This document shows positions 52,501 to 60,032 of a stretch of DNA of 64,000 bases, piece by piece (positions within the stretch are counted from its first letter, which is position 1; every line of letters begins with the position of its first letter). The position numbers and the translations under genes were made by a program. The DNA lies in contig NMRA01000002.1 of assembly GCA_002633005.1 (NCBI GenBank), positions 582,876 to 646,875 on the forward strand. Reading direction: 5' to 3'. Source of the DNA: Phoronis australis (Eukaryota; Phoronida; Phoronidae). Below the pieces are notes generated by a model. The model was not told the origin of the DNA, made no database searches, and was given only the letters and a program-made list of their open reading frames with translations.

Positions 52501-52779
52501 AAATTGTTCTTTTCCAACATTCAATTAATAACTAATGGTAACCCCAGCACACGATTAAAATCCACGAAAAGATTTGTCTATTTGACCTCGATGTAACGAC
52601 GCTACCTTAAAGCTGTAATTCCGTTTCTTTGCAGCGATTCCAAATTGCCCATCTGCATCGTTACCGGCAAGATTTTAGTCGACTACCAATTCTGGATGTG
52701 TCAAGTTTGTAAGCACTGCGCATATGAACAGGAAATAGCGCAGCGGAGCACGTGCCCGCTGTGTCATGCACCCATTTAA
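13499..52779 (+). CDS. WDR35: WDR35 / IFT121, intraflagellar transport complex A subunit, 32 coding exons
   Basis: Thirty-two exons join in frame with GT-AG borders throughout into 1172 residues (human about 1170-1181). Strong family blocks run along the whole length: [90 protein letters not shown] and [10 protein letters not shown]. Residues 1 to about 650 form WD40-type beta-propellers and the remainder a TPR-like helical solenoid. The C-terminus ends in a CxxC...CxxC zinc module (Cys1147, 1150, 1165, 1168). WDR35 is part of the IFT-A complex at the cilium base and on retrograde trains, and is needed for entry of ciliary membrane proteins. Human variants cause skeletal ciliopathies. The start is fixed by MFIYLSKK in a 24-bp first coding exon 3 kb upstream of exon 2. 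No disrupting stop or frameshift was seen. Confidence 0.97.
13788..14676. mobile_element. Foldback element 1 with 13-bp target duplication
   Basis: An 863-bp element (13801-14663) begins GGCAATGACCATCGCCTC and ends with its reverse complement. The left arm (13801 to about 14063) and right arm (about 14410-14663) are nearly identical over roughly 250 bp, apart from a 28-bp loss in the right arm and a 10-bp loss in the left. The spacer is about 350 bp. The 13-bp direct repeat TATTCTTCTACTA flanks it exactly (13788-13800 and 14664-14676). Each end carries a subterminal hairpin with stem ATCGCCTC. No ORF of a transposase type was found. It lies in WDR35 intron 1. Confidence 0.8.
14688..15140. mobile_element. 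Foldback element 2, same family, asymmetric
   Basis: Starts GCAATGACTATCGCCTCTG 11 bp after the right target repeat of element 1 and ends GCGATGGTCATTGCC. The left arm is about 300 bp (14688-14990); the right arm is only about 148 bp (14992-15140) and stops inside the family sequence at CTAAGGTGTCC. No clean target duplication was seen. Confidence 0.7.
16458..16575 (+). CDS. WDR35: WDR35 coding exon 2
   Basis: Residues 9-48: [33 protein letters not shown]. Acceptor gtttttcag, donor gtaatg, phase 1 out. An in-frame ATG at 16398 is upstream of the acceptor and is not the start. Confidence 0.96.
17421..18839. mobile_element. DNA transposon remnant with terminal inverted repeats, 1.4 kb
   Basis: The left end reads TACCGTATTCGCC followed by ATAATAACCGCCC; the right end is its reverse complement (TACCGTATTTGCC, then GTAATAACCGCCC). 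Subterminal ATAAGCGCCC blocks are inverted as well, the right one interrupted by a C homopolymer. Interior open frames (such as 17987-18325) resemble no transposase I recognise, so it is probably non-autonomous. In WDR35 intron 2. Confidence 0.7.
18884..18958 (+). CDS. WDR35: WDR35 coding exon 3
   Basis: Residues 48-73: [26 protein letters not shown]. Acceptor attttacag, donor gtatgt; phase 1 on both sides. Confidence 0.96.
19511..19603 (+). CDS. WDR35: WDR35 coding exon 4
   Basis: Residues 73-104: [28 protein letters not shown], a WD40 blade. Acceptor attcatag, donor gtgagt. Confidence 0.96.
19745..19945. repeat. Hairpin MITE, copy 1
   Basis: About 33-bp inverted arms at 19793-19828 and 19878-19912 share GAAAGAACTGACAGTT. 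The outer block TTGTTCCTTAGTCTAATTC recurs inverted at 22565-22590. Non-coding, in WDR35 intron 4. Confidence 0.6.
20401..20502 (+). CDS. WDR35: WDR35 coding exon 5
   Basis: Residues 104-138: [29 protein letters not shown]. Acceptor taatttctag, donor gtaggg; phase 1. Confidence 0.96.
20614..20768. repeat. Minisatellite, about 7 units of 22 bp
   Basis: Consensus unit AAGGGGCAGTCAGCAGGACA plus GC, with one to four changes per unit. It is G-rich on the plus strand and sits in WDR35 intron 5. There are no distinct spacers, so it is not CRISPR-like. Confidence 0.85.
21084..21163 (+). CDS. WDR35: WDR35 coding exon 6
   Basis: Residues 138-164: [18 protein letters not shown] onward. Acceptor gtcttgaag, donor gtaaac; phase 0 out. 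Confidence 0.95.
21512..21592 (+). CDS. WDR35: WDR35 coding exon 7
   Basis: Residues 165-191: [20 protein letters not shown]. Acceptor tgttctcag, donor gtaagt; phase 0. Confidence 0.96.
22135..22300 (+). CDS. WDR35: WDR35 coding exon 8
   Basis: Residues 192-247, with [20 protein letters not shown]. Acceptor tccacacag, donor gtaagt; phase 1 out. Confidence 0.96.
22415..22600. repeat. Hairpin MITE, copy 2 (inverted relative to 19745)
   Basis: Contains GGAATTAGACTAAGGAACAA, the reverse complement of the outer block of copy 1, plus weaker AGAAAGAACTGA / CAGTTCTTT arms. In WDR35 intron 8. Confidence 0.55.
23075..23220 (+). CDS. WDR35: WDR35 coding exon 9
   Basis: Residues 247-295: [40 protein letters not shown]. 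Acceptor cttttccag, donor gtatgt; phase 0 out. Confidence 0.96.
23505..23630 (+). CDS. WDR35: WDR35 coding exon 10
   Basis: Residues 296-337: [39 protein letters not shown]. Acceptor gtcttccag, donor gtgcga. Confidence 0.96.
24591..24683 (+). CDS. WDR35: WDR35 coding exon 11
   Basis: Residues 338-368: [30 protein letters not shown]. Acceptor cttttgtag, donor gtgagt; phase 0. Confidence 0.96.
24881..25316 (-). repeat. TIR repeat of the ATGTAGGACC family, about 436 bp
   Basis: The left end reads GATGTAGGACCCTAGAAAA and the right end GATCCTACATA, so the ends are inverted. The interior AACTCTCAGATACTAC and ATCATATCTCTGAAATGG blocks correspond, reversed, to those of 27851-28522. In WDR35 intron 11. 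Confidence 0.6.
25686..25778 (+). CDS. WDR35: WDR35 coding exon 12
   Basis: Residues 369-399: [20 protein letters not shown] onward. Acceptor tctttcag, donor gtagac; phase 0. Confidence 0.94.
26746..26942 (+). CDS. WDR35: WDR35 coding exon 13
   Basis: Residues 400-465: [35 protein letters not shown]. Acceptor ttttcccag, donor gtaagt; phase 2 out. Confidence 0.96.
27586..27652 (+). CDS. WDR35: WDR35 coding exon 14
   Basis: Residues 465-487: [20 protein letters not shown] onward. Acceptor tattcacag, donor gtgagt; phase 0 out. Confidence 0.95.
27851..28522 (+). repeat. TIR repeat of the ATGTAGGACC family, 672-bp copy
   Basis: Starts TATGCAGGACCTTATTGA and ends GGGTTCTACATA, an inverted terminal pair. 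Carries the family blocks AGTATATTTTCTGAAAG, TCATGTGACCATGTCTTT and GAGATATGATATTCCAAA also found at 40356, 44205 and 55220. In WDR35 intron 14. Confidence 0.65.
28678..28731 (+). CDS. WDR35: WDR35 coding exon 15 (54 bp)
   Basis: Residues 488-505: [18 protein letters not shown], matching the vertebrate TRDPICAITASDK segment. Acceptor ctgtttcag, donor gtgagt. Confidence 0.94.
30293..30402 (+). CDS. WDR35: WDR35 coding exon 16
   Basis: Residues 506-542: [32 protein letters not shown]. Acceptor cattacag, donor gtaagt; phase 2 out. Confidence 0.96.
31027..31168 (+). CDS. WDR35: WDR35 coding exon 17
   Basis: Residues 542-589: [29 protein letters not shown]. Acceptor tcacttcag, donor gtaagt; phase 0 out. 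Confidence 0.96.
31733..31801 (+). CDS. WDR35: WDR35 coding exon 18
   Basis: Residues 590-612: [20 protein letters not shown] onward. Acceptor cacctgtag, donor gtgagc; phase 0. Confidence 0.96.
32720..32848 (+). CDS. WDR35: WDR35 coding exon 19
   Basis: Residues 613-655: [37 protein letters not shown]. Acceptor tcactacag, donor gtagaa. End of the propeller half. Confidence 0.96.
34132..34220 (+). CDS. WDR35: WDR35 coding exon 20
   Basis: Residues 656-685: [30 protein letters not shown], the start of the helical solenoid. Acceptor cttacatag, donor gtaagt; phase 2 out. Confidence 0.96.
34806..34923 (+). CDS. WDR35: WDR35 coding exon 21
   Basis: Residues 685-724: [38 protein letters not shown]. 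Acceptor gtctgcag, donor gtatgc; phase 0 out. Confidence 0.96.
35586..35671 (+). CDS. WDR35: WDR35 coding exon 22
   Basis: Residues 725-753: [20 protein letters not shown] onward to LDMDRR. Acceptor ccttttcag, donor gtaata; phase 2 out. Confidence 0.95.
36069..36215 (+). CDS. WDR35: WDR35 coding exon 23
   Basis: Residues 753-802: [35 protein letters not shown]. Acceptor ggatttgtag, donor gtttgt (weak); phase 2. Confidence 0.95.
37344..37395. repeat. Short tandem repeat, about 2.5 units of 21 bp
   Basis: TTGAAGGTCACACATTTTAT is repeated head to tail twice and then partly, in WDR35 intron 23. Confidence 0.85.
37621..37753 (+). CDS. WDR35: WDR35 coding exon 24
   Basis: Residues 802-846: [41 protein letters not shown]. 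Acceptor cattatccag, donor gtgagt. Confidence 0.96.
37925..38085. repeat. Dispersed repeat, copy 2 (pair of 4920-5085)
   Basis: Same order of blocks as copy 1, same orientation, in WDR35 intron 24. Arrangement suggests an old interspersed element; its ends are not resolved. Confidence 0.5.
38633..38695 (+). CDS. WDR35: WDR35 coding exon 25 (63 bp)
   Basis: Residues 847-867: [20 protein letters not shown] followed by K. Acceptor tcttccacag, donor gtgagt; phase 0. Confidence 0.96.
39528..39740 (+). CDS. WDR35: WDR35 coding exon 26 (largest, 213 bp)
   Basis: Residues 868-938: [56 protein letters not shown]. Acceptor attgaatag, donor gtgagt. Confidence 0.96.
40042..40182 (+). CDS. WDR35: WDR35 coding exon 27
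   Basis: Residues 939-985: [40 protein letters not shown]. Acceptor cattttacag, donor gtgagt. Its 3' half and donor are duplicated just downstream. Confidence 0.96.
40201..40366 (+). pseudogene. Two decayed tandem copies of the 3' half of WDR35 exon 27
   Basis: Copy 2 (40201-40300) aligns from GCTGCATGTGTTGATTGAAC through GAGGTGAGT, including a splice donor, to the GTTCAC that follows it. Copy 3 (about 40311-40366) keeps GGTTGAACAATACCATG and GATGAACAGTTCATGAAG. Both lack the exon's 5' half and acceptor, and copy 2 has in-frame stops (GTT GAT TGA), so neither is coding. Confidence 0.7.
40356..40870 (+). repeat. TIR repeat of the ATGTAGGACC family, about 510 bp
   Basis: Starts TGAAGGACCTTATTGACAAG and ends near TCTAGAGTCCTTCAT. 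Shares ACATGACCAAGTCTTTTTAG and TTTCTGAGATCTGATGTTTC blocks with 27851-28522. It abuts the last exon-27 pseudo-copy. Confidence 0.55.
41518..41650 (+). CDS. WDR35: WDR35 coding exon 28
   Basis: Residues 986-1030: [40 protein letters not shown]. Acceptor tgttgcag, donor gtaggt; phase 1 out. Confidence 0.96.
43873..43959 (+). CDS. WDR35: WDR35 coding exon 29
   Basis: Residues 1030-1059: [27 protein letters not shown]. Acceptor tcacttcag, donor gtaatt; phase 1. Confidence 0.96.
44205..44450 (+). repeat. Partial copy of the ATGTAGGACC family
   Basis: Contains GAGATATGATGTTCCAAAC and CTGAAAGTTTCAT blocks of the family's 3' part; the 5' end is missing. In WDR35 intron 29. Confidence 0.5.
44853..44982 (+). 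CDS. WDR35: WDR35 coding exon 30
   Basis: Residues 1059-1102: [31 protein letters not shown]. Acceptor ttcattttag, donor gtaggt; phase 2 out. Confidence 0.96.
45689..45873. repeat. MITE with mariner-like ends, about 185 bp
   Basis: The ends are ACCTTATTCACGCAGTC on the left and its exact reverse complement on the right, with TA immediately outside both (AATA-C ... C-TATT). Non-coding; in WDR35 intron 30. Confidence 0.65.
46130..47055 (-). mobile_element. Penelope-like retroelement remnant with inverted terminal repeats
   Basis: Minus-strand frames at 46943-46728 and 46731-46351 encode, in order, a segment typical of the end of Penelope reverse transcriptases ([20 protein letters not shown]) and a GIY-YIG-type endonuclease segment ([16 protein letters not shown], then [11 protein letters not shown]). 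The two lie in different frames with a stop between them, and most of the reverse transcriptase is missing, so the copy is dead. About 100-bp inverted repeats bracket it (46131-46231 and 46948-47050), a known arrangement for Penelope elements. In WDR35 intron 30, antisense. Confidence 0.8.
47448..47516 (+). CDS. WDR35: WDR35 coding exon 31
   Basis: Residues 1102-1125: [20 protein letters not shown] onward. Acceptor cacttgtag, donor gtaagt; phase 2 on both sides. This is the least conserved exon. Confidence 0.92.
47517..52634. other. WDR35 intron 31 (5.1 kb)
   Basis: The longest intron. Apart from a weak relative of the 2472 MITE at about 48740-48980, I see no element, ORF of known type or RNA gene. 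Short open frames at 47622-47873, 49966-50235 and 52269-52502 have no recognisable similarity. Confidence 0.5.
52635..52779 (+). CDS. WDR35: WDR35 coding exon 32 (terminal)
   Basis: Residues 1125-1172 and stop [23 protein letters not shown], then QVCKHC and TCPLCHAPI. Carries the C-terminal zinc module. Acceptor tttctttgcag. Confidence 0.97.
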
Positions 52780-53161
52780 ACAGGGATAGCAGGCGTACTC
52801 TTGACTGGACCTGACAGGAGAAAGATTCGTAACAGAACATCTCATTGGGCGATTGTACACGAATTTTTGTGATTTTTTTACTCTGCGGCGACGTCCAGTT
52901 ATACGCCGCTTCTGTCTCTCACGTGTTTATGTTCTTAGAACACTCAAAGGATACCGTGCACTAAATGTGATGATTCCTGTCAGCCAAATTCGTCGCATGC
53001 AATATGCAAATGATTCGAAGTCAAATCTAATCCAAAGAAAATATTTTGAATGTCTGGTGTTACTATGGATACCTCTCTCTTTCATTCCTTTATATCTTGA
53101 CTTGTTTAGTATGTTTTATTTGAAATGCGACTATTTATAAACTATTTAACATTGGGAAATG

Positions 53162-53167
53162 AATAAA
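53162..53167 (+). terminator. Poly(A) signal of WDR35
   Basis: AATAAA 383 bp after the stop, followed by a GT-rich stretch (ctggttgttgtatag), a normal cleavage context. Confidence 0.7.
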
Positions 53168-53189
53168 ATGTTTTACTGCATTCTGGTTG

Positions 53190-55215
53190 TTGTATAGATT
53201 TTTATGTGTAATGTACACCCTTATGAGGAAGAAGGAAACGTAACTTAGAAAATCTCGTGGTTGCCCACAGGGGCTCGGTTACATTCGCTGGATAAATAAC
53301 CCCGTTGCTCAGTCAATTAGAGTGCAGCTTGATTATCATTGACGCAATATAAATCTCTATCGAAAGAGCCAGTGGGGATTTTACGCTTGGAACAAAGCAC
53401 TTAACCATCTGCTCTTTTTCATGGATGAAAGGATACGATCTTTTGAAGACCGCCCATTTCAGGAGTCAATGCGGCGGGTGCGGAGATCACAATTCAATGT
53501 ACACCTAACGGCAGGTCTACTTCAGCCAGGACAGTGTGATTTCTAACTGATCCGGTAGAGTCGGTGACGGCCGGACGTGTAACAGAGTTGGGTTGATGAT
53601 GCCAAACAAAGGCAAATGCTTGTCAAATCCCCCACCCCGTTTTCAAAAGTGCCTTTCTACGGACCTGTTGCACGCACGTGATCATATCCAATTGCTCTTC
53701 TCGTCTATAGCCGGGCTGCTGTTGCGCACGACGACGACTTTTCTAGTGGTATTTGCTTTTCTTTTAGCCGTGACAACCCATCCTGTTGATTCATCAATTC
53801 TTTCATTATCCTTTCCTCAACAGACTACGTATATGTATACAAGGTTTTAATTGTCTCATGTCGTGCGACAACACAGACCCTTGAGCACTTTACAATGTGG
53901 TTTTTAAACTTGGTATTTAAAAGCAATAATAACGAAAAACCAATAAATATATTGATCTGGTAAAACGAGACGAAGCAGTCGGGGCGGCGAACGTCATGAT
54001 TGGTCGCATACAATGTACATGATCACTTTGGCTTTTTACCGACACTGGTATACCAATGTCTGAGAGGAACCGCAGGTGGAGAATGCGTGCTGAGCTGTCT
54101 GCCTGAAGTGAACGATACCTCAGCTGACATCTCCTGAAAAGGCGTGAAAATCCTACTGTTGAATGAACTATCTGATAGTTCATTCGATTGTTCTCGCCTA
54201 AAACCATCTGCTTTCCATGTGGTTTTGTTGGCGATGCAGCCCGAGAAAGCGCTTTTCGCGGGCGCATCGCTCAATGGCACAATCTCGCGAAGCGCTTTTC
54301 CTTACTGAACCCAAGGCTGAGATGGCAGCTCTCGTAGTGTTATAGATTGAAAATACGGCAATTGAACGTCGGCTCCGCTACTGCCTACTCAGACTGGGAC
54401 AGGCAGCTCAGCTCGTACTTGTAGGTCGGCGTCTGCGCTAATGCCCTGAAACCCTCTGATCCTTTACCTCAACGTTCTTAGTTCCATTCTGCTTGACGGA
54501 AGGCATGTATACGGGACATGATGCTTATTCCCGAGGTGGCTGAGGATTGAATTTTTGAAAGCCAAGATTCCCTTCAAGAGGTTGCTTTTTCCGATTTTCA
54601 AATCGCAACCTTTTGAAGGGAAAATGACCACTTTTTCAGTTGCGGATTTGGAATTATGAAACGTCAGTGACGGATCAACAGGGGGAAGGGGTTCAGGGGA
54701 TTTAACCCCCCGGGACAGGATTAAAAATAAAAAAAAATGAAAATAAAAAAACGTCACCAGGAAAACGAAATCAGCTACAAAAACCAAAAAAATTCTTACA
54801 AAAAAGAGAGGGAAAACCACCCCCCGTCCTCCCCCCGCTCGGCACTACGCACCTCGGATTCGCGCGAATCCTAACCCCCGCCCCCTTACTGAAAATGTAG
54901 ATCTTCCACTGAACGTGGTTCACTTTGGAACAGATCCCTGAAGAAGGCTTTCATGTTTTATGTGTGGAAGGTCAAAAACCGTCAGTTGTCCAAAGGTTGT
55001 TAATTTAATTTCAATTCAATAAAAAAGGCACGATAAATCATTCGTCTCCGGCATGGCAGTTTTAGTGGTTGCGCAGGCATGTTTTATGATTTCCCTCTGC
55101 CAGGGGTCTCTGTTCCCTGTCTCATTTTCAACTCAATGACCATGACTGGCGGCTCTTGCATTACTAATTTTGTAATAATATATCACTAAACTTAAGTCAG
55201 TCGTGTACTAAGTTT
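53190..55215. other. Intergenic; one unassigned frame with a hydrophobic segment
   Basis: No known gene. The frame from ATG 53596 to 53850 (84 residues) has a hydrophobic stretch LVVFAFLLAV that could be a signal anchor of an unknown first exon. Poly-G/C and poly-A tracts at 54655-54900 resemble the repeat at 61570-62590. A GC-richer patch lies at 54200-54450. Confidence 0.35.
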
Positions 55216-55219
55216 CGGT

Positions 55220-55675
55220 TATGTAGGACCTCATCGACATCTATATATTCAGTCAAGTATATAGAAAACGACAGAATTTAACTCAGTGAAAGTATATATT
55301 TTCTGAAAGCAGAAGTCCTGTAGAATTCAATTTTTGGCTACTTACCAATATGTTATCGATTGCGTCACGTGACAATGTCTTGGTAAAATTTATAAAAAGA
55401 GGTTCATCGTTAGCAATACAACCGTGTCGACAACATGACTAAATTTTATTGTCCTAGATGAAATCTCTAATATCGCCACTGTGACAGTTTTCTGCATTAT
55501 CATTTCGTTTTTCATGACAGTCATAAAAGTACTGTTTTTATAACCTCTGATGCAAAAAAGAAAATTTTAAAAACAGATCCTAACAGTATTTTGGAGAACA
55601 TTACATAACATATATCTGAAAGTTTCATATGAATCCGAACAGCCATTTCTGAGGTATGATGTTTCTTGGGTCTTA
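55220..55675 (+). repeat. ATGTAGGACC-family repeat, 3' truncated
   Basis: Starts TATGTAGGACCTCATCGAC and keeps AGTATATATTTTCTGAAAG, GTCACGTGACAATGTCTT and GAGGTATGATGTTTC. It breaks off where the hammerhead-bearing segment begins. Confidence 0.6.
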
Positions 55676-55748
55676 ATCGTCGCCACCATAGCAATCTCCA
55701 TGATAGCAAGTAGCAGCATAAATTCAAGAAAAAAACTACGGTTTTAAA

Positions 55749-55794
55749 ACTTGACATGTTTCGGTGTCATTTATTAAACACCACCCTCAGAAGT
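55749..55794 (-). ncRNA. Hammerhead-ribozyme-like motif (Penelope tail type)
   Basis: Read on the minus strand: stem I ACTT/AAGT, core CTGAGGG, stem II GGTGT/ACACC with a 10-nt loop, GAA, then stem III AC/GT closed by a two-base loop, and a GTC cleavage triplet with C at 55753. The tiny stem III is typical of hammerheads in Penelope-like elements. The core deviates at A9 (G) with one extra base before stem II, so activity is doubtful. Confidence 0.55.
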
Positions 55795-55799
55795 CATAA

Positions 55800-57368
55800 T
55801 ACAGTGGCCACCTAGCTAGGCCCAGCAACAAGTAATGAAGCACAGATACAGTCAGTTACAGGGAGTGACAATGAACTAGACCAACAATGACAACCTGTGG
55901 TGTGTCAGTTGCCTATTGAGATTGGGCTTGCACCATAGATTATATAGTCTATGCTTGCACCAACTGATATGTAAAGCCTTCTCGAGATGGAAAACAAGCC
56001 ATCACAGTTTACAATTAATTGCATATTGATTATATTGCGGTGATTTGTTTTTCGGAGGGTCCACTTACAGTCGCAGTCTAGAGGATAGGCCTACGTCATC
56101 TGGTGTAACCCCACAAATCACAAATTGTTGCAACTAATAACTACGACAGTTATGTTAGTGCTTCGAAGTTCAACACAAACTGCCCTCATTTGAGGATTGT
56201 TACAGTCTATGCTACTTTTGTTGACGCCTCGTTGTCAATTTTCAAGAATTAAACAGTAAAAAGGTCATTTGGCTTCTTGCTGTATCCAAAGATGGGAACC
56301 TCGCGCCTGTTTTTTTGTGTCATAAATCGCAACCAAGCAAGTTGCTTATTGACTTAATGGTTCACCTGACGTCATTTTCGACAAGTTGCTACAAAACGAA
56401 CACTAAGAAATAGTATCATCCATTTCGCCGTCTCGTTATGTTACTGTGTTTCTTTTGTACTTTTTTCTGTTGTTATTATCTATATTGTTCTTCTTGATTG
56501 TTAATATCTATTTAATTTATCGTTATTCGGTGGTCAGCTGTTAGCGGCCCGTACCTTTGCTGGCCACATAGTCATATAACAATGCATGTTTTTATATGTT
56601 TTAAAAAATAAAAGTTTGTTTCTCTCTTTCTTGTGATATGTACCATCTTTGAGATTTGCCTCTCACTCCAAGTATGCCTGCATTGCTTTTTGTTCTGTAA
56701 TAGTGTAGTTACCTTTATGAACCGTGCGTTACATCAAGACATTCACGATTTTCTTGCACAGTCCGCAAGAAAGTATGAAGTGGTCCTTTAACCCCTGTAC
56801 GCTCTCTTCTTGTGCCGGAAGTCAAATGATTACTATTGCAAAAAGGATTGGCCGACATCCGTGGTAGACCTTGAAGGCCTACATGCATGGTGATCTATCT
56901 ACCTTGGGAACCAGAGTAGAAAGTCTTACCTAATGACCTCAGCAAATTAACACTCACCTAAAATGTGTACGAACCGATCAGATTGCCGTTAAAATACGTT
57001 ATATAGATATGCCACTTCAACTTTAATTCCGATCACACCTGTTACTAACCTGTCGTAAAACGGCACTTGTATGCGCAGTGCCCGATTGTGTCGTTCTCAC
57101 TGGAGCAAATATTTCGCCGACAGGTGTTTATCCGTCATCACCACTTGACCGACTGCCAGGGACAACCGCTAGAACCTAAGCCACAACTACTGTACGCGTT
57201 TATAGCTAGGCCGTTAGGCGAATTTAATCTCATCATCATAAGAACTTCACTTGTCGGAAACATCCAGTTTTGGTACGTGTAGAGAATCACATGGTTCAGT
57301 TTTTAGTACGTGTTGTTTATGCAAGTACTACAAAACGAAATTCGGTAATAAAAACCGTCAGCTAACTG
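55800..57368. other. Intergenic, nothing assigned
   Basis: AT-rich with an AATAAA at about 56607 and no upstream gene to go with it. The frame 57067-57282 is unlike anything I recognise. Confidence 0.4.
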
Positions 57369-58050
57369 GTTATCTCAGTAGGACCTTAATAAATGACCTC
57401 AACTCTAAGTCAATTATCCAAAAAGTATGCGTTTTCAACCATTAAAAGTATATATTTTCAGGAAGGAGAAAGATCGAGGATTCTAAATATACTCTTCTAA
57501 CTACTGTGTCTTTATTGTTGTCTTGTGACCGCGTTTTTTAAGTCAAATTTTCACGTGCAAGAAAGGTACATTCATAGCAATATAACCCCCAGCCGATTTT
57601 ATTGAAATTTTTTAAATGAAAACTTTACGTTATGTCTCAAAAACGTTGTTGTTATTTTTCTTTAATGCCTAGTCCTCGCGTACCGACCGATGTATGAAAA
57701 ATACTGCTGTTTTTTACAAGAGTGCCTTTTGTTTTGCGAGTTGATTTGGCATCAAAGCCGAACTAAGAGAATAAACAAAAATTCCTAATAGCGTTTTTGA
57801 GACATAACGTAAAATTTTCATTTGAAAAAGTTTAAGTAAAATCGGCTGGGGGTTCTTGTGCTATGGATATACCTTTCTTGCATATGAAAATTTGACTTAA
57901 AAACGTGGTCACGTGAGAATAACAAAGACACCATAGTAAGAAGCATATTTTTAGAATCTTCGATGTTTCTCCTTTCAGAAAATATACTGTACTTTTAATG
58001 GTTGACAAAGCGTAGACTGAGGTCGTTTATTAAGGCCCTAGATAACCTTG
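57369..58050. mobile_element. Long inverted repeat (foldback dimer of the ATGTAGGACC family)
   Basis: The left arm (57369-57655) and right arm (about 57790-58050) are reverse complements with scattered mismatches around a spacer of about 135 bp. Both outer ends read GGTTATCTNAG..GACCTTAATAAA-like sequence, and the arms share AGTATATTTTCTGAAAGGAG with single-copy family members. No target duplication was found. Confidence 0.7.
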
Positions 58051-58134
58051 AAATGGTCAACTTCAAATTAGCAAAGATTTTACGAGGGCGGACTTAGGCG
58101 CGTCAGGACAAATTATTGAGTTCGTTCCCAGCAA

Positions 58135-58320
58135 TCACGAACTTCCGGTTCTCTCTGTACCCAGAAATCCTTATTTGAATGAAGAAGAGTTTGCATGATG
58201 ATTTTTTGTAGACGACATATTTTCTAAGATTATACAGAGACAAGTAGATTTCGGTTAGAAGTACAGCAAATGTTTGTCGTGGGAAAACATTTTATTCGGT
58301 AAAACACAGGACTAAGAATG
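58135..58320 (+). other. Possible promoter and 5' exon of an unidentified gene
   Basis: ACTTCCGG at about 58140 is an ETS-family site. A candidate 58212-58320 segment follows an acceptor-like tttttgtag and ends ATG directly before a perfect gtaagt donor at 58321. All frames of the segment contain stops, so only the ATG would be coding. No downstream exon could be matched. Confidence 0.2.
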
Positions 58321-59377
58321 GTAAGTTTTAAAATTGATTTTATTAATTTCTATTCTGCTAAAATAAGATGTAGGCTACTGTTTCAGATATTAAAGTTTCG
58401 TTAAATTTTTACAATATAAGTCTGTCTGGCACAACTGTTTATTTGTCAAGAATAAATAAAAATGTAAAAGAATTTAAAAGTTCTTGGCGTGGACTGCATA
58501 ATGTTTTCACTGGCTAAATAACTTTCAATACTGCAGTGACCAATGATGTATGTATGTGTAAACGTGGTTTCTATTATAATTTTTCTTCATAAACGTTTGT
58601 TATTTAGTAATCAATGTTTTAAAAATGTTTTTCATTTAATCCTGTGTTAACAACTTTTCATGGAATTCAAGGAATTGTTTGACACGTTGTTCTTTGTCTA
58701 AGCAAATATTGACAGGTGACAAGACCATTTTGTAATTTAGTTGTATTTAACACAGAATGCTTTAATGGGCCTCTGGTACAGACGTCGGTTACAGTGTTTT
58801 GGTTTAGAAAGGTGTTTATTTAAACATGCTAAACGTTTTACCGACATCTGTCTCAGATATGTTTCTAATTTAGATTCGTACTTAGAATTTTGAATAGCGA
58901 CTTATGAATGGCGTTTTTACAGAACATCTAACTTGTACGGTTACTTTTCGTGTGATTTTGTGCTGCTCTTATGAATAAAAATTGAGACCCGGTGATTTTA
59001 TTGCAGTAAATGAACTACACCACAAGGCATTTTTGGCAAAAAGCCTGACACACAGCACCTTTAGGGATCATCGATTTCTAAAAAAGTCGAAAAGTACATG
59101 CCGTAACAGATTTTGCTGTTTTATGATTGAACAAAGCTAACAACACCAAGACGTTGATACCCCAAAAAAACTCCTGATGTTCCTTTTGCAGCCCATAAAA
59201 TCGTAGTCCTCTGATCGCTTACATGTGATTTCCGGCGTTTGTGAATTTTTCATCTTCGTAGCACACAATTATCGCTCTCATTGAAGAGGCAATCTGAAGA
59301 TTTTAATAACCGTCGTTGGATGTCTGTTGATTGAGATTGCGGGAGATAATTACAAAACCACAGTTGAAAATTGTTGA

Positions 59378-59707
59378 CTTGACGTCGTTCAAGCTGACGA
59401 CCCCCGTCTTCATCCATTGTCATGGCCACTTTTTATCGCTGCAACGGGAGACTATAAAGTGCCCCAAATGTCCATTGTCCAACCCTTCTCCAGGATTTCG
59501 GTGCTTGTGGTTTTTCCAGAACCTCAGTGCTTGATTGTGCCAAATATGACAAAAAATCTAATTGAAAGCGATTTCAAAAGTGTTACAGCATGTTATAAAG
59601 GAGCCACCAGTACATACGGGGACATCCTATTAAAATGCGTAGGCGAAAAATGCATAAAAATCCACACTTGGCAAGATTTGGAACCGAGTGACACTCCGTC
59701 ATTTTAG
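59378..59707 (+). other. Unassigned open frame, possible terminal exon
   Basis: Open from 59378 to TGA/TAG-type stop at 59707 without an ATG near its beginning, 109 codons, with LFIAATGDYKVPQMSIVQPF and HTWQDLEPSDTPSF. Could be a last exon if spliced from an acceptor near 59393. I recognise no family. Confidence 0.2.
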
Positions 59708-60032
59708 ATTTACCGCGACGGAGAAACACAGTCTATTCGGCTGTGCTAAGTGAAACTTGGGTAGACATATTCGTAACAACAAACTTGCAATATCGCAACA
59801 ATTAAGGATGTTCATACTATTGGCAAAATATTGACAACAAATTTTCAAGCGTAAACGGCAGAGTGTTTTAAGCGTATTAACCGGTAAAGCACAGGCCTTG
59901 ATTTCAGCGAATGTTTGGGAGACAACGGTGAGAATTGTGGATATGTAATACAGTATCAAAAACACAACGGATTTTATTGTTTTATATCTCTGGTCAAAGC
60001 TAATAACTTCAAAAAGTCTATCCCATTCAGCG

